The notes under the pieces: model-generated
The model's database searches: none
What the model was told of the DNA's origin: nothing
What the model saw: the letters and a program-made list of their open reading frames with translations, nothing else
Assembly (NCBI GenBank): GCA_963675135.1
Contig: OY776124.1
Location: forward strand, 12,972,677 to 13,036,676
DNA from: Galeopsis tetrahit
Taxonomy: Eukaryota > Streptophyta > Magnoliopsida > Lamiales > Lamiaceae
DNA length: 64,000 bases
Reading direction: 5' to 3'
In this document: positions 11,493 to 21,973 of the stretch, piece after piece
How positions within the stretch are numbered: position 1 is the first letter of the stretch
Layout of the letters: every line of letters begins with the position of its first letter
Program-made: the position numbers and the translations under genes

Positions 11493-11576
11493 CCTATCTT
11501 CAAGTTTATATATCTCAATATCTTTTCTTGTTAGAATACCTTCAAGCTTAGTAATAGATTCCCTTAAATCAGAATT

Positions 11577-13103
11577 TTAAAAATTCAGAGACTTTATTAT
11601 ATAGTTAAGTTTTTTAGTTTCAGAGGATATCTTGAAAACTTTTTCATTTGTTAAAGGTTTTTCATAAGAATATTTCTTAAAATCAAGAACAGACACTTCT
11701 AGTCTTTCTTTCAGTTTAGAAATTTCTTTATCCTTCTTTGTTAAAAGACTTTCCAGTTTAAAAACAGTGTTAGACAAGTCTTGAATATCAACATCTCTTC
11801 TGGATAAACCTGCTTTACTTGATGTACCTGTCTCTGTAACAGAACTTGTGAAACAGTTAAATTCTGGAGCATTATTATTCAGTGATTTCCCAAATGATGA
11901 CTCATTTGTCCTCACATCGTAATAATCATCTAGGTCATCATCAAGAGTATCATCATACACAATTCTAGTAGAGAAAGCTTTTTCAAGGTCTTTTTCAGGA
12001 TCATGTTCAACATCAGACTCCTCACTTAAAGTAGCACTGAAATTAAGTTTCTTTTTTAGAATGGGGTTGGCACATTCATTAGCATAATGACCATATCCAG
12101 AACATGCATCACATTTAACATTCTTCCTATAATCCTGGTCAGATCTAAACCTGTTTCCTCTTTCTAATTGTCTAGAGGAATTAAAAGTGTTCTTCCTAAC
12201 AGACAATTGTTGAGTATTATTAATCTGGACCTTAGGTTGAATGTTATCTTTGAATTTCTTATTCTTCATGAATGTCTTAAACTGTTTAGTAATAAATGCC
12301 ATGTAATTAGGATTATTAAGATATTCCTCAATATCATCTTCATCAGAATCAATTTCAGTAACATAAGGAGACTTTTCAGAACCTGATGATGCAAATGATG
12401 AGGCATCACCTTTGAAAACAAGCACTTTCTTTTCATTATCAGTCTTTTCAGATATGTTCATTTCATAAGTTTTCTAAATACCAATCAATTCATTTTGACT
12501 TAACACATCTGTATCCTTAGCTTCTTCTATAGCACATATCTTAGGTTCAAAACGTTTATGAACTGATCTAAGAATTTTATGTACTAACCTTGTATTGGAT
12601 ATTGGATCTCCAAGAGAATGAGCTTCATTTGAAATCTCAGTCAGCTTTTCATTGTAAGATGAAATAGTTTCATCTTCTTTCATCCTCAGATTCTCGAACT
12701 TGGTTCCAAGCATACGAAGTCTGGTTCTTCGTACACTATCTGATCCTTCACAATGTTCTTGAAGCTGATCCTATGCATCCTTCGAAGATATGCAGTTTGA
12801 TATGATTTTGAACATTGAGGCATCAGTTGAGGTGAAGATTTCATTCAACGCCTTTGAATTGTAACTTGTAGTTGTGATTTCTTCAGCAGTCCAGTCGAGC
12901 TCTCTCTTGATCCGAGCTTCATTGTCTTCATCCGCCGTGGTTCTTGGTTGAGTCCAACCAGCAAGAACACTCCTCCAAGCTCTTTCATCAATGGATTTGA
13001 TGTACATTCTCATCTTTGGTTTCCAGAAGGCATAATTTGTGCCATATAGAATCAGAGGCTTTAATGTGGGCGAAAGTGGATACTCCATTTCAGAATTACA
13101 CAC
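11577..13103 (-). pseudogene. Copia 1 gag polyprotein, broken by stops
   Basis: Three open pieces from 5' to 3': 12771-13103, 12474-12713 and 11577-12461. The first begins MCNSEMEYPLSP and has the gag N-terminal pattern YGTNYAFWKPKMRMYIKS. The second has the capsid-like segment LRMKEDETISSYNEKL...GDPISNTRLVHKILRSV. The third carries a zinc knuckle CDACSGYGHYANEC and coiled-coil-like stretches (LTKKDKEISKLKERLEV). Stops TAG and TAA separate the pieces. This is the structural protein that would form the element's particles. Confidence 0.75.
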
Positions 13104-13140
13104 TCAAAGCAGAATCTCTACTTAGTGTATCAAGTAGTTA

Positions 13141-13152
13141 GCTCTGATACCA
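13141..13152 (-). other. Primer binding site of copia 1
   Basis: GCTCTGATACCA on plus, TGGTATCAGAGC in element orientation. It is complementary to the 3' end of initiator methionine tRNA. It lies two bases inside the 5' LTR (13155-13919) and sets the element's orientation. Confidence 0.9.
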
Positions 13153-13154
13153 AC

Positions 13155-13919
13155 TGAAAGTGTGAGTGCGTGCGAAATCAGAGATGTTGTCTGTCGTGTT
13201 GGCACTGTCCAGACAACACTATGCAGCGGAAATTAAAATGCACGTAATAGAAGTATTCAAAATTTGTATAGATTATAAAATAATCTATGCTGTTCACTAT
13301 ATTAAAAATATGTGAAACGAGTACAACCTCTTTGAGGTGTATAATAACACTACGAAAGTGTAAAAAATTTACTAAGTTCTATGAAACTATCTCCCTCATA
13401 GATCTTATACACAAAACCTAGTAAATAAGACTATGATCTAACACACTACTATTCAAGTTTACAATAGTATGAAGATCTACAAGAAGAAACAAAGATTTTC
13501 CTAACTAGAAGCGTATAGCGTTCAATAGAGTAGTGATCGATTTTGGCTTTTCTTCTTGTATCTCTTGTGTTGAGGCAGCTTCTGTATATATAGGCATCAT
13601 GGACGAACTGACATCAACTCCCATGATCATCACAACCGTGAGATCATGCGGTTTAAGTAACTTCTCTCCACCACTCCTAGAATGTAGGGACTTGTTATAC
13701 CATGTCTAATAACTTCTCACTCCCACGCAGTGGCATGACTTGGTGTTGCCCACGTCTTCTAACTGCTATGGGGACATCATTAGACAACAAGCGTAAGATC
13801 GGAGTTAGTGAAAAATGAAGGACAAATTCTGATGTTGTCATAAGTGTTGGAAATATTAGACACAACACTCGGTTGCTAGTGTTGAATTATTAAACAAAAC
13901 ACTTATATCAACATCAACA
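13155..13919 (-). repeat. 5' LTR of copia 1
   Basis: 765 bp, beginning TGAAAGTGTGAG and ending ATCAACATCAACA on plus. It matches the LTR at 3922-4690. The target duplication ACTTG follows at 13920-13924 and the FAR1-like exon resumes at once. As the 5' LTR it should contain the promoter. Confidence 0.93.
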
Positions 13920-16357
13920 ACTTGTTTAGGGCTTATCAGGAATATGCAAGAAGCAAAGGCTTTAGCATTGTTAAACGGGCACTGGTGAAAATGGATGAAT
14001 CACAATTGAAATATGCTTTGTTTGCCTGTGATAAGGGTAGGATTTCTAAGGCATATAAGGTGTCGAAAGGAATTGATTGCAAAGCTCGTTTGAATGCAAA
14101 GAAACTCGAGGATGGAACTTGAATTGTTAGTAAAATGGTGGATGACCACAACCATGAAATTGATCCAGTCTTTTCTCCATTAATGCCAGCTCATAGGCAT
14201 TTGAGTGTCCACATGAAGAGGCAATTAGAAGCAAACGATATTGTAGGAATAAAGACATGCAAAAATGTAAGATTATGTGAAGTTCAATCGGGTGGTCCAG
14301 AAAATATAGGCTGCCTCCCTAAGGATTGTAGAAATTTCATTGATGAACGAAGAAGGTTGAGATTAGGTGAGGGAGACGCTGAAGCAATCCGTAAGATGTT
14401 TACTAAACTTCAAGTGAGAGATAACAATTTTTTTCATTTGATGGATATTGATGATGATAATAGGCTATGCAATGTTTTGTGGTTCCATCCTAGGAGTAAG
14501 GCTGCTTACGAAGAGTTTCACGACGTCGTGAGTTTAGACACAACGTATCTCGTCAATAGGTACAAAATTATTTAGGGTTTTTGTTGTTCATCCATTTTAC
14601 ATAATGTTTTAATTTCTGAATGCTTACATTAATATTTAGGGTTTAGAATTTCTTGTTTTGTTCGTCAATATTTTATGGTGTAGTTGTGGAGTATCTAGCT
14701 ATTAAATTTTTTTAAGGGTTCAGTTTAGTTGTACAAATATTTAGGGTTTAGTTGTTTAATGAATTTTCTATGCATTGTTTTGTTTTTGAATAATAGGTAC
14801 AAAATGCCATTTGCAAGCATTGTTGGCGTTAATCATCATGGTCATTCGATCTTTCTAGGATGTGCATTGGTGAGCAATGAAATGGCTGATACGTATAAAT
14901 GGATTTTTTCGAATTGGTTAGAAGCAATGGGTGGCATTCACCCTACGACCATAATTACGGACCAAGCTGAAACCATTAAGATAACCATAAGGGAGTTGAT
15001 GCCGAACACTATTCATCGGTATTGCATATGACATATTCTATCAAAAGTAGGAGAAAAGTTCAAAAGGGTTCGTGATATTAAATCATGCACCGTTGAATTT
15101 AAAGGCCTCGTGTACGACAGCATAACCATCGAGATATTTGAGAGGAAATGGGCCGAGTTCTTGGTTAAATACCGTTTGGAAAATAATGAATGATTAATAG
15201 GTTTGTACAATGAAAGGGAGAAATGTGTTCCAGTTTACTTGCACTACACGTTTTGGGCCAGAATGATTTCGACACCACGAAGTGAGGGAATGCATGCTTA
15301 TTTTGATGATTTTGTTCACTCCAGAAGCACACTCAAACACTTCATGGAACAATACAATGTTGCTATTGGTAATAAATTTCAGAAGGAGTTCCATGCTGAC
15401 TTTCAATCGAAGAACAAGGTCAAAAAGTGCATTTCTCAGTTTCCATGGGAGAAACAATTTCAACGGGCATACACGAATTCTATGTTCTATCGTGTTCAAG
15501 AAGAAATAAAAAGGACGATTTATTGTCATGTTGTTCTACCAACTGACGAAGAGAGAGCTCAAGATTCGAATGATGTTGGAGTTGAAAAAATTAGGGTTCT
15601 TGAAAGAAGCATCGTGAACAATTTTTATGTCAAGGAATTTACTTATACGGTTGAGTGGAGGCAAGTGGGAGAATACATTAATTGCAATTGCAGGAGGTTT
15701 GAGTTCAAGGGGATATTTTGTTGTCATATAATGAAGGAGTTGGCACAAAAGGACATCCAAACTGTGAACGAAGGGTATTTGTTACACCGATGGAGAAAAG
15801 ATGTGTACCGACGACATTGCCATATTTTTGTTGGAGGAGGTTATCCCCACATGACTGATGAGTACAAGAAATACCAAACAATTGAAAAATTGTTCCAGCA
15901 GGCTGCGGATTTGGCTATGGGGAACGCTGCAAAGTTGGAGTTTATTGAAAATAAGTGTAATGAGATGAAAAATGCATTGCTTGCTTGGAACCCTTCTACA
16001 ACCACAACTGATGATGATGATGTTGACGAACCCTCAAGAATATCACAAAGTCCGGAGATTGAGCGAAATCCACAACTAAACCCCCATGTTGCAAGAACAA
16101 TAGGAAGACCTAGAATTAATCGTTATAGGTCAGCCTCGAAAATACGTGGTAGGGGAAGAGGAAGGGGTGGAAGTGGACGCCCACGTGGACGTCCACCTGG
16201 AAGTGGTGGACGAGGAAGAGGAAGGGGTGAACCCGCTACAGCGGGAAGGGGAAGGGAATGGGGAGAACCAGCTACAACGAGAAGGGGTGCAACAATTCAA
16301 GAAGACAACAATAGTGAATTCCTTTTCGACTTAAATGATGATCTCAATGTATCATAA

Positions 16358-16795
16358 GGGAGTTTAGGATTTTAATGTTTACATTTATAGTTGTAATGTT
16401 ATGAACTGATTTATATTATGTAACTAATTAAACCCTAGCCAGATTCATATATACTAATTATTTAGTGTAATGTTCATACCATCATATTAAGTAGTTAAAC
16501 CCTAACATAAAATTCATACATAATCATATTAACATACTCTCAAAATAATTCATACCATCAACATAATGCATAAAATAATTTTTACAGTAAAAATTCAAAA
16601 TAATGAAACATACCATCAACATAATTTATAATAAATTAACATACCATTAACTAGATCATACATAAAGATCCAAAATATATATTAAGTCCAAAAATACAGT
16701 ACACACTGAAACATAAACATCGAAAATAAAGTAAATGAGAAACATAAACATCCAACATAAACCCTTACATCCAACCCTCGCCCTCAATCTTAATT
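16358..16795. other. AT-rich spacer between the FAR1-like gene and the B3-like fragment
   Basis: AT-rich with repeated ACATACCATCAACATAAT-like words. It probably contains the 3' UTRs of two convergent genes. No gene seen. Confidence 0.4.
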
Positions 16796-16799
16796 GCTC

Positions 16800-17290
16800 T
16801 GTCGTGCTTGACGACATACACATAGAACTTGGATGGAATCTGGACATCACGCTCAAAATGAAGAGTATCTCATTGGCTAATTCTCAAGGTATCGGCAAGT
16901 GCGGTCCAACCATTCGTCAATCGACTAATTCCCCTTGGACGTTCGTCAATCCGATGAAATTTGTACCTGCATTGAAATTCAATTCCCGAGTACTCTGCAC
17001 AAACTATGATCATCTTCCCCTCGTACCCCAACAGGTCAACATCATTCTTCGGTAGGTTCTGCAAAAAAAACAGATGACAAATATATGTTAATGAAACCTT
17101 CAAATTAAACAAATAGCAGTAGAAATATAACTGAAACAAAATACCAAATGGTTTTGGCACTCAGTTGTCTTGCACTTGGCTGTAAAAAACCTTTGTGGAT
17201 TCTGTCGAATTTCACTCTCGATCTCTTCAGGATTGTTTCCAAGAATGAATCGTGTTTTTCTTGCGGCTGATCTTGTGGTAGGTATGTTTG
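16800..17290 (-). pseudogene. B3-like DNA-binding domain gene fragment
   Basis: Two exons on minus: about 17290-17152 (ending NHL before GTATTTTG) and 17058 down to about 16800, after a TTTTTTGCAG acceptor. The joined protein reads FFTAKCKTTECQNHL-NLPKND, then GKMIIVCAEYSGIEFQCRYKF, then RGISRLTNGWTALADTLRIS, then a TGA, then DTLHFERDVQIPSKFYVYVV. The order F...L.LP, W/F strand, GW..F, (G)D...F and F.V.V follows the plant B3 fold seen in REM-type transcription factors. The TGA falls where B3 proteins usually have Gly before Asp. No start codon was found upstream of the first exon, where a short tandem repeat lies. It could be a captured fragment or a diverged element gene. Confidence 0.4.
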
Positions 17291-17402
17291 AAATTCGAAA
17301 AGGGGGAGAAGGTGTTTGAAATTTGAAAAGGGGGAGAAGGTGTTTGAAATTCGAAATGGGAGAGAATGTGTTTGAAATTCGAAAGGGGAGAGAGATTGTT
17401 GG
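17286..17402. repeat. Four copies of a ~28-bp tandem repeat
   Basis: Unit TTTGAAATTCGAAA(A)GGGGGAGA with small changes, repeated four times, immediately upstream of the B3-like fragment. Confidence 0.8.
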
Positions 17403-17430
17403 GTGATATGATTAAATTAGGTGTATGCAT

Positions 17431-18114
17431 TGAATACGTCGAATGGGGTTAGGGTTTCAAGCCTAAACGGGGTGTATGCAATGTATTAGTGGGGTTAGGA
17501 TTTCAAGCGGGGTGTATGCATGCGGTGGATTTAATGGGGTTTCAAGAAAATTATTAACACACAAATTTATTTTATTTTAGATTAAAATATTGAAAATTAT
17601 ATTAACACATAAATTTGCTAATTCATTTATTTTAGGTAAAAATATTGAAAATTATATTAACACATAAATTTGTTAATTCATTTATTTTAGGTAAAAATAT
17701 GTAATCTAAGAAGTTAAATTAAAAAAAATTATTTAAAAATCAATTAATCTCAAATTTCAAATCTTGAAGTCGGTTGATCTACCCAACTTCGAATTCTTTG
17801 ATTTCTGGCTAATCTTTCCAACTGCGAATTAATTTATTGATTTGCCATAATCTTCATCACAGGCATTGATTTAATTGAATTCAAACGATCAAGACAGTTC
17901 ATTGATTTTTGCCTGATCTTTCCAACTACGAATTAATTGATTTGCCATGATCTTCATCACAGCCGTTGATTTAATTGTATTCAAATGATCAAGACCGTTC
18001 AACTTGTTTGACATTTAATTAGACATCTAGGGTTTACAGAGGAAATTATGGCGAGTATTTTATTGAAAGAAGCAACTTAATTCTGATGAAGTGAATTTAA
18101 GTTGAAAATAAATT
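17431..18114. repeat. Two degenerate tandem repeats, 55-bp and ~104-bp units
   Basis: At 17549-17700, about 2.5 copies of a 55-bp unit ending TTCATTTATTTTAGGTAAAA. At about 17811-18000, two copies of a ~104-bp unit containing ATCTTTCCAACT.CGAATTAATT and ATCTTCATCACAG. No gene. Confidence 0.65.
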
Positions 18115-18750
18115 AAGTGTACAAATTAGTTGATTTTGATTTGATTGATTAACACATTGAAAAATAAATTAATGAACATTATGTGTACACCATTTGAATT
18201 TTAATTTGATCGACACATTGAAACGAGTAATCGAACCCTAAACCCTAAACATCGTACGACGAGAATCGAGTAGTCGAACCTTAAGTGTACAAATTAGTTG
18301 ATTTTGATTTGATTGATTAACACATTGGAAAATAAATTAATGAACATTAAGTGTACACCATTTGAATTTTAATTTGATTGACACATTGAAACGAGTAATC
18401 GAACCCTAAACCCTAAACACCGTATGACGAGAATCGAGTAGTCGAACCTTAAGTGTACAAATTAGTTGATTTTGATTTGATTGATTAACACATTGGAAAA
18501 TAAATTAATGAACATTAAGTGTACACCATTTGAATTTTAATTTGATTGACACATTGAAACTAGTAATCGAACCCTAAACCCTAAACACCGTACGACGAGA
18601 ATCGAGTAGTCGAACCTTAAGTGTACAAATTAGTTGATTTTGATTTGATTGATTAACACATTAGAAAATAAATTAATGAACATTAAGTGTACACCATTTG
18701 AATTTTAATTTGATCGACACATTGAAACGAGTATTCGAACCCTAAACACT
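18115..18750. repeat. 168-bp tandem array, nearly four copies
   Basis: AAGTGTACAAATTAGTTG begins at 18115, 18283, 18451 and 18619, an exact 168-bp period. The last copy stops near 18750. Copies differ at only a few bases. Each full unit contains CCCTAAACCCTAAAC, which is two plant telomere-type heptamers, and GTCGAACC. The array lies in the space upstream of the small gene at 19229. Confidence 0.95.
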
Positions 18751-19148
18751 ATTTATAATAATTAACTAACCCTAACTCTTGACATTTAAATTACAGAAAA
18801 TAAGTATAATAATTAACGAACCCTAAGTTAAAATCCGTTTAATTTATTAAACTTAAAATTTTGTAAATCCCTAATAATAACTTAAATTATAGAATATGTA
18901 CATTTAACACCACCCTAATAATAAACATACCATTAATGACTTAAATCCCTCATCCCTTATCAATCCCTTAATTTTTGAAACTAACCATTAATGAAATTAA
19001 ATTTATTTACATAAGTTATTAAATTAAATTAAGTAAAGATTAGTCAAATTGAATTTATTAAATTAAATTAGGTAAACAATGATCAAATTAAGGTAAATTA
19101 CCGACCGGATGTAACCTTTCAATTCAAATACCCCTTCATTTCGAGTTG
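18751..19148. other. AT-rich upstream region of the small coiled-coil gene
   Basis: AT-rich sequence between the 168-bp array and a TATA box. No coding seen. Confidence 0.4.
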
Positions 19149-19157
19149 TATAAATAG
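19149..19157 (+). promoter_or_regulatory. Putative TATA box
   Basis: TATAAATAG, about 80 bases before the ATG of the small gene at 19229. It matches the plant TATA consensus and leaves room for a normal 5' UTR. Confidence 0.5.
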
Positions 19158-19228
19158 CCACACTCATACCTTTCGAAACTTACACTCATCTTTATCTCTC
19201 ATCTATTTCTCTCAAAAAATCATCCAAC

Positions 19229-19621
19229 ATGTGTTCCAAGGGAAAGGTAAAATCATTCATGATTTCTTTTGTGTTTTTATTTGCACATGATTTAATTGTA
19301 TATTTTTTGTTTGCACTGTAGGATTTCTTCCAGGGACTTATGGAGATCATCCAGAAGAACAAACGGGAGTGGGACATACTCCGGCAGCGGCACCAGGCTG
19401 AACGGCTATATCTCTGGATGCAATGGGACAGACTTCACTCCTTGCTAAACGTTCGTCAGGTTCTGGAGCGTAGGGTGATGTTTCTCGAGGATGAGGTCTA
19501 CGAAGCGGACGAAGAGGATAAAAAACACGCTGAAGGGTTACTGGCTGAAGCGAAGGTTGAACTCGAGGCCGCCGTTGCTACGTACGATACTCAACACAAA
19601 GCGTGTTTTGTTTATTGGTGA
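19229..19621 (+). CDS. Small charged coiled-coil-like protein, unrecognised
   Basis: Two exons: 19229-19246 (MCSKGK) and 19322-19621, joined over a 75-bp GT-AG intron with phase 0, giving 105 residues. The protein is almost wholly predicted helix, with heptad-like spacing: LMEIIQKNKREWDILRQRH, QAERLYLWMQWDRLHSLL, then a long acidic helix LEDEVYEADEEDKKHAEGLL, ending KACFVYW. No known domain is recognised. A TATA box sits upstream. It lies among tandem repeats between the B3-like fragment and two paralogous small genes, and could be a passenger gene of a transposable element or a lineage-specific gene. The splice sites, TATA box and intact frame favour a real gene. Confidence 0.5.
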
Positions 19622-20690
19622 TGATGTTGGATGAAGGTTCTTTGTTTTTTTTATGATGATGATGGTGGATGGATGGATATTGGATGTTGGTTATATTAGG
19701 TTTTAATTTTTTCGTCTTTAGGTAGTTTTTTATTTTGCGTTTTTATGTAGATCATGGGCATCTATAGCCCTTTTGAACGGTTGTTTTGTTAATTGTGGTC
19801 AAAATACTACTAATATTATCAACCGTTAAGTATCTAAATCGTTTCTTCTTGTTTATGAATTTTAATTTCAAATGAATATTTAACTAAATATTAAACTGAA
19901 TATAAGGTTAATTTATTGAAATGAATTTTAAATATTACATAGATTAAAATTAAAAATCATACAAATAATTTTTCTTATGATATGTTATATCAAATTTACA
20001 TACATAAAGTTAAATTTAATTAGATTAAAATTAACATATATATTGTCGAATTGAATATCGAATTTTACTTGAATTGACCTAATTTTCAAATATTTTAGTT
20101 TATCGAATTTTTGTATACATATTAAAACGAATATTTTTGCTTAAACACACACCTTCATTAATGTAGTTTCACTTATTTTTAATTGAAATATGTCAATTTC
20201 ATTTGAAGTTCAGTAATTTTGCTTAAACACACACCTTCGTTAATGTAATTTCACTTATTTTTAATTGAAATATGTTAATTTCATTTTAAGTTCAGTAATT
20301 TTACTTAAATACACCCCCATAAGCACCTATTGTTGATAATTTGCTTAAATACACCCCATCATTTCATATCAATAAACTTTATGCAAAATGTAGATCAATA
20401 CTAATAATCTTCCCTAATTTGGGGTTTAAATAATGAATACATTATTTTTAGTTTATCAATTAATGGACTTACGCAAAATGTAGATCAATACACCCCCTCA
20501 TAATTTTTTTTTATTATTAAATGAACCCTAAATAATTTATAAATTTGAATTGAAAGTAATCATTTTTTTGGGGGTTGCAACGCATGTGTGTATGACCAAA
20601 TGGGGGGTTGTTGCGTACAACAACAAAAGGTGCATAATATAATGATGACGATTTGGGGGATGCCAAAGGTTGCAAAAACTCTTATGACCA
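19622..20690. repeat. AT-rich spacer with an 82-bp duplication
   Basis: CTTAAACACACACCTTC...AAGTTCAGTAATTTTG occurs at 20140 and again at 20222 (82-bp period), followed by two partial restarts (CTTAAATACACCCC) near 20305 and 20343. The rest is AT-rich and without coding. Confidence 0.7.
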
Positions 20691-20694
20691 TGGC

Positions 20695-20704
20695 AATATA
20701 AATA
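20695..20704 (+). promoter_or_regulatory. Putative TATA box
   Basis: ATATAAATAC, about 60 bases before the ATG at 20758. Plant TATA consensus. Confidence 0.45.
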
Positions 20705-20757
20705 CCCCTAGCCATGTAAACTCATTCATCCAAAACCCTAAACCCTAGAAATCCCAA

Positions 20758-21133
20758 ATGGCAAGAACACCATCAAAGTCGGCCAAGTTTCAAGAGTTCG
20801 TGCCCTTCTCGCCCAAAGGTCTAATGTCCATGTATGAATATACAAAACGACAGAATAAAGAGTTGAAAGAAGAAGTCAAGATTTTCATGAAAAGATTGTT
20901 GGGTCATTGCACTCCACATTCTTTAAGCGATGTCATCCCGGGTGAGGATCCTCTCCATAAGATATATATACGAGTACTTTGTTGAAGCAAAAAGGGTCAG
21001 TGAAATTCCAGTCATTGTTCTCTCGGCTTCAACAGTTAGAGACCAAGAGGATTCGGCAAGTGGCGGTGGACGTGGCGGTGATGGTGATATGGAAGAGAGT
21101 GTGGAAGGAGGTGGTGAAGAAAATAGTGTTTAA
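20758..21133 (+). pseudogene. Unrecognised small protein, copy 1, frameshifted
   Basis: Starts MARTPSKSAKFQEFVPFSP and stays open to 20985. It then continues in the next frame (from about 20960) as EYFVEAKRVSEIP...STVRDQED and an acidic Gly-rich tail to 21133. The 127-residue intact copy at 21590-21973 aligns along its full length, and the frame change falls in an ATATATATA run, so a small expansion of that run broke this copy. No domain is recognised. Features are a basic Ser-rich start, a short charged helix and an acidic disordered tail. It is preceded by a TATA box. Confidence 0.55.
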
Positions 21134-21526
21134 TTAGTATAGATGTTTGCGTATCTTTTTTTTTTTTTTTTTTTTTAATTTTGGGATGTAATCTTCCCCC
21201 ATTTTCCAATCGAATCTAATGAAATCAAAGTTTAGTTATTAATTTACTTTTATTATTTTTTGTAAAGTAAACAACACCAATATTAATGGTAGATTAATGA
21301 AACTAAACCCAAATTAAATCCTATAAAATCTGTAAAAAAAAATGAAATTCTTATCTAAATTATCAATTTTAAACATCACCATTCACCACTAGCCCTAAAA
21401 CATCTCAAACAAAAAAGCGTATCATGACTTAGTAAAATTTCAACTCATCACCCTAAACTTAAATTAAAATAAAAAAACGTATGGACGAAAGGTTGCAAAG
21501 CGTGGCAGAAAGGTTGCAATGGGGGT
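21134..21526. other. AT-rich spacer between the two paralogous small genes
   Basis: Contains a poly-T run at about 21157-21177 and AT-rich sequence. It presumably carries the 3' UTR of the first copy and the promoter of the second. Confidence 0.4.
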
Positions 21527-21537
21527 TTATAAAAATA
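21527..21537 (+). promoter_or_regulatory. Putative TATA box
   Basis: TTTATAAAAAT, about 60 bases before the ATG at 21590, at the same relative position as in the first copy. Confidence 0.4.
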
Positions 21538-21589
21538 TGAGTAAAACAAAGTTATGTAAATTCAACCGAACATCATCTACGAATTTCAA

Positions 21590-21973
21590 ATGGCTCCACC
21601 ATCAAAGTCTGGAAAATTTGAAGAATTTGTTCCTTCCTCCCCTAAAACCCTTTTGTCGATGTATGAATACACGATGAGAGAAAATAAAAAGTTGAAGGTA
21701 AAAATTAATTCTTTTCATGAAAAGGTTATTGGTTCACTGCACGCCACGAGCCTTGAACGATATCATTTGGGCGATGATCCTTTGCATAAGATGCACGACT
21801 ATTTTCTCAAAGCGAATAGGACAAGGAGTTTTCCATCGAACGTGCTTCCCGACTCTAGTGTGCGAGACGTCGTAGAAAAATATACACTAAGTGTTGGAAG
21901 TGTTGATGGTGGCAGAGGTGCCGACGACGATAGCGGTTGGGACACTAATGGTGAAATGGAAGATGAGGATTAG
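21590..21973 (+). CDS. Unrecognised small protein, copy 2, intact
   Basis: 127 codons, single exon. It begins MAPPSKSGKFEEFVPSSPK, has a short helix (LLSMYEYTMRENKKLKVKIN), a central segment DDPLHKMHDYFLKANR, then SSVRDVVEKYTLSV, and ends in an acidic tail (GWDTNGEMEDED). The first 100 residues match the frameshifted copy at 20758-21133, about 830 bp upstream, so the two arose by tandem duplication. Conservation of protein between copies whose spacers have diverged suggests past selection. Function unknown. With the coiled-coil gene and the B3-like fragment it forms a small gene cluster beside the FAR1-like transposase. Confidence 0.55.
   Translation: MAPPSKSGKFEEFVPSSPKTLLSMYEYTMRENKKLKVKINSFHEKVIGSLHATSLERYHLGDDPLHKMHDYFLKANRTRSFPSNVLPDSSVRDVVEKYTLSVGSVDGGRGADDDSGWDTNGEMEDED

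Larger units (their letters stand above)
3922..13919 (-). mobile_element. Ty1/copia retrotransposon 1 (SIRE-like), complete with both LTRs
   Basis: A 10-kb element on the minus strand. LTRs are at 3922-4690 and 13155-13919, and the 5-bp target duplication ACTTG is at 3917-3921 and 13920-13924. Order from the 5' LTR: primer site, gag, protease, integrase, reverse transcriptase, RNase H, then two extra ORFs before the polypurine tract. Integrase before reverse transcriptase defines copia; extra ORFs downstream of pol are typical of SIRE/Maximus-type lineages. Several stop codons and a deletion in reverse transcriptase make it non-autonomous. It sits in exon 1 of the FAR1-like gene. Confidence 0.93.
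3784..16357 (+). pseudogene. FAR1-related / Mutator-like transposase, split by a copia element, three TGA stops
   Basis: Exon 1 runs 3784-3921, is interrupted by the copia element, and resumes 13925-14559. An intron lies at 14560-14796 (GT-AG). Exon 2 is 14797-16357. Joined lengths give 778 codons with no frameshift. Domains in order: acidic N-terminus; FAR1-type zinc-finger DNA-binding domain (FRAYQEYARSKGF to DDHNHEID, about residues 45-110); MULE transposase domain with LDTTYLVNRY and TDQAE acidic residues (about 250-310); SEGMHAYFD; SWIM zinc finger CNCRRFEF...CCH (about 553-570); and a C-terminal Gly-Arg-rich AT-hook-like tail (about 710-750). Three in-frame TGA codons lie at about 14120, 15029 and 15191, each where the family has Trp. 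It may be a domesticated FRS gene or a MULE transposase. No terminal inverted repeats were found, so this is open. Confidence 0.8.

Noticed and set aside
17227..17430. A 67-residue minus frame next to the B3-like fragment
   Set aside because: Most of it is translation of the ~28-bp tandem repeat; the other frame gives a better B3-like junction.
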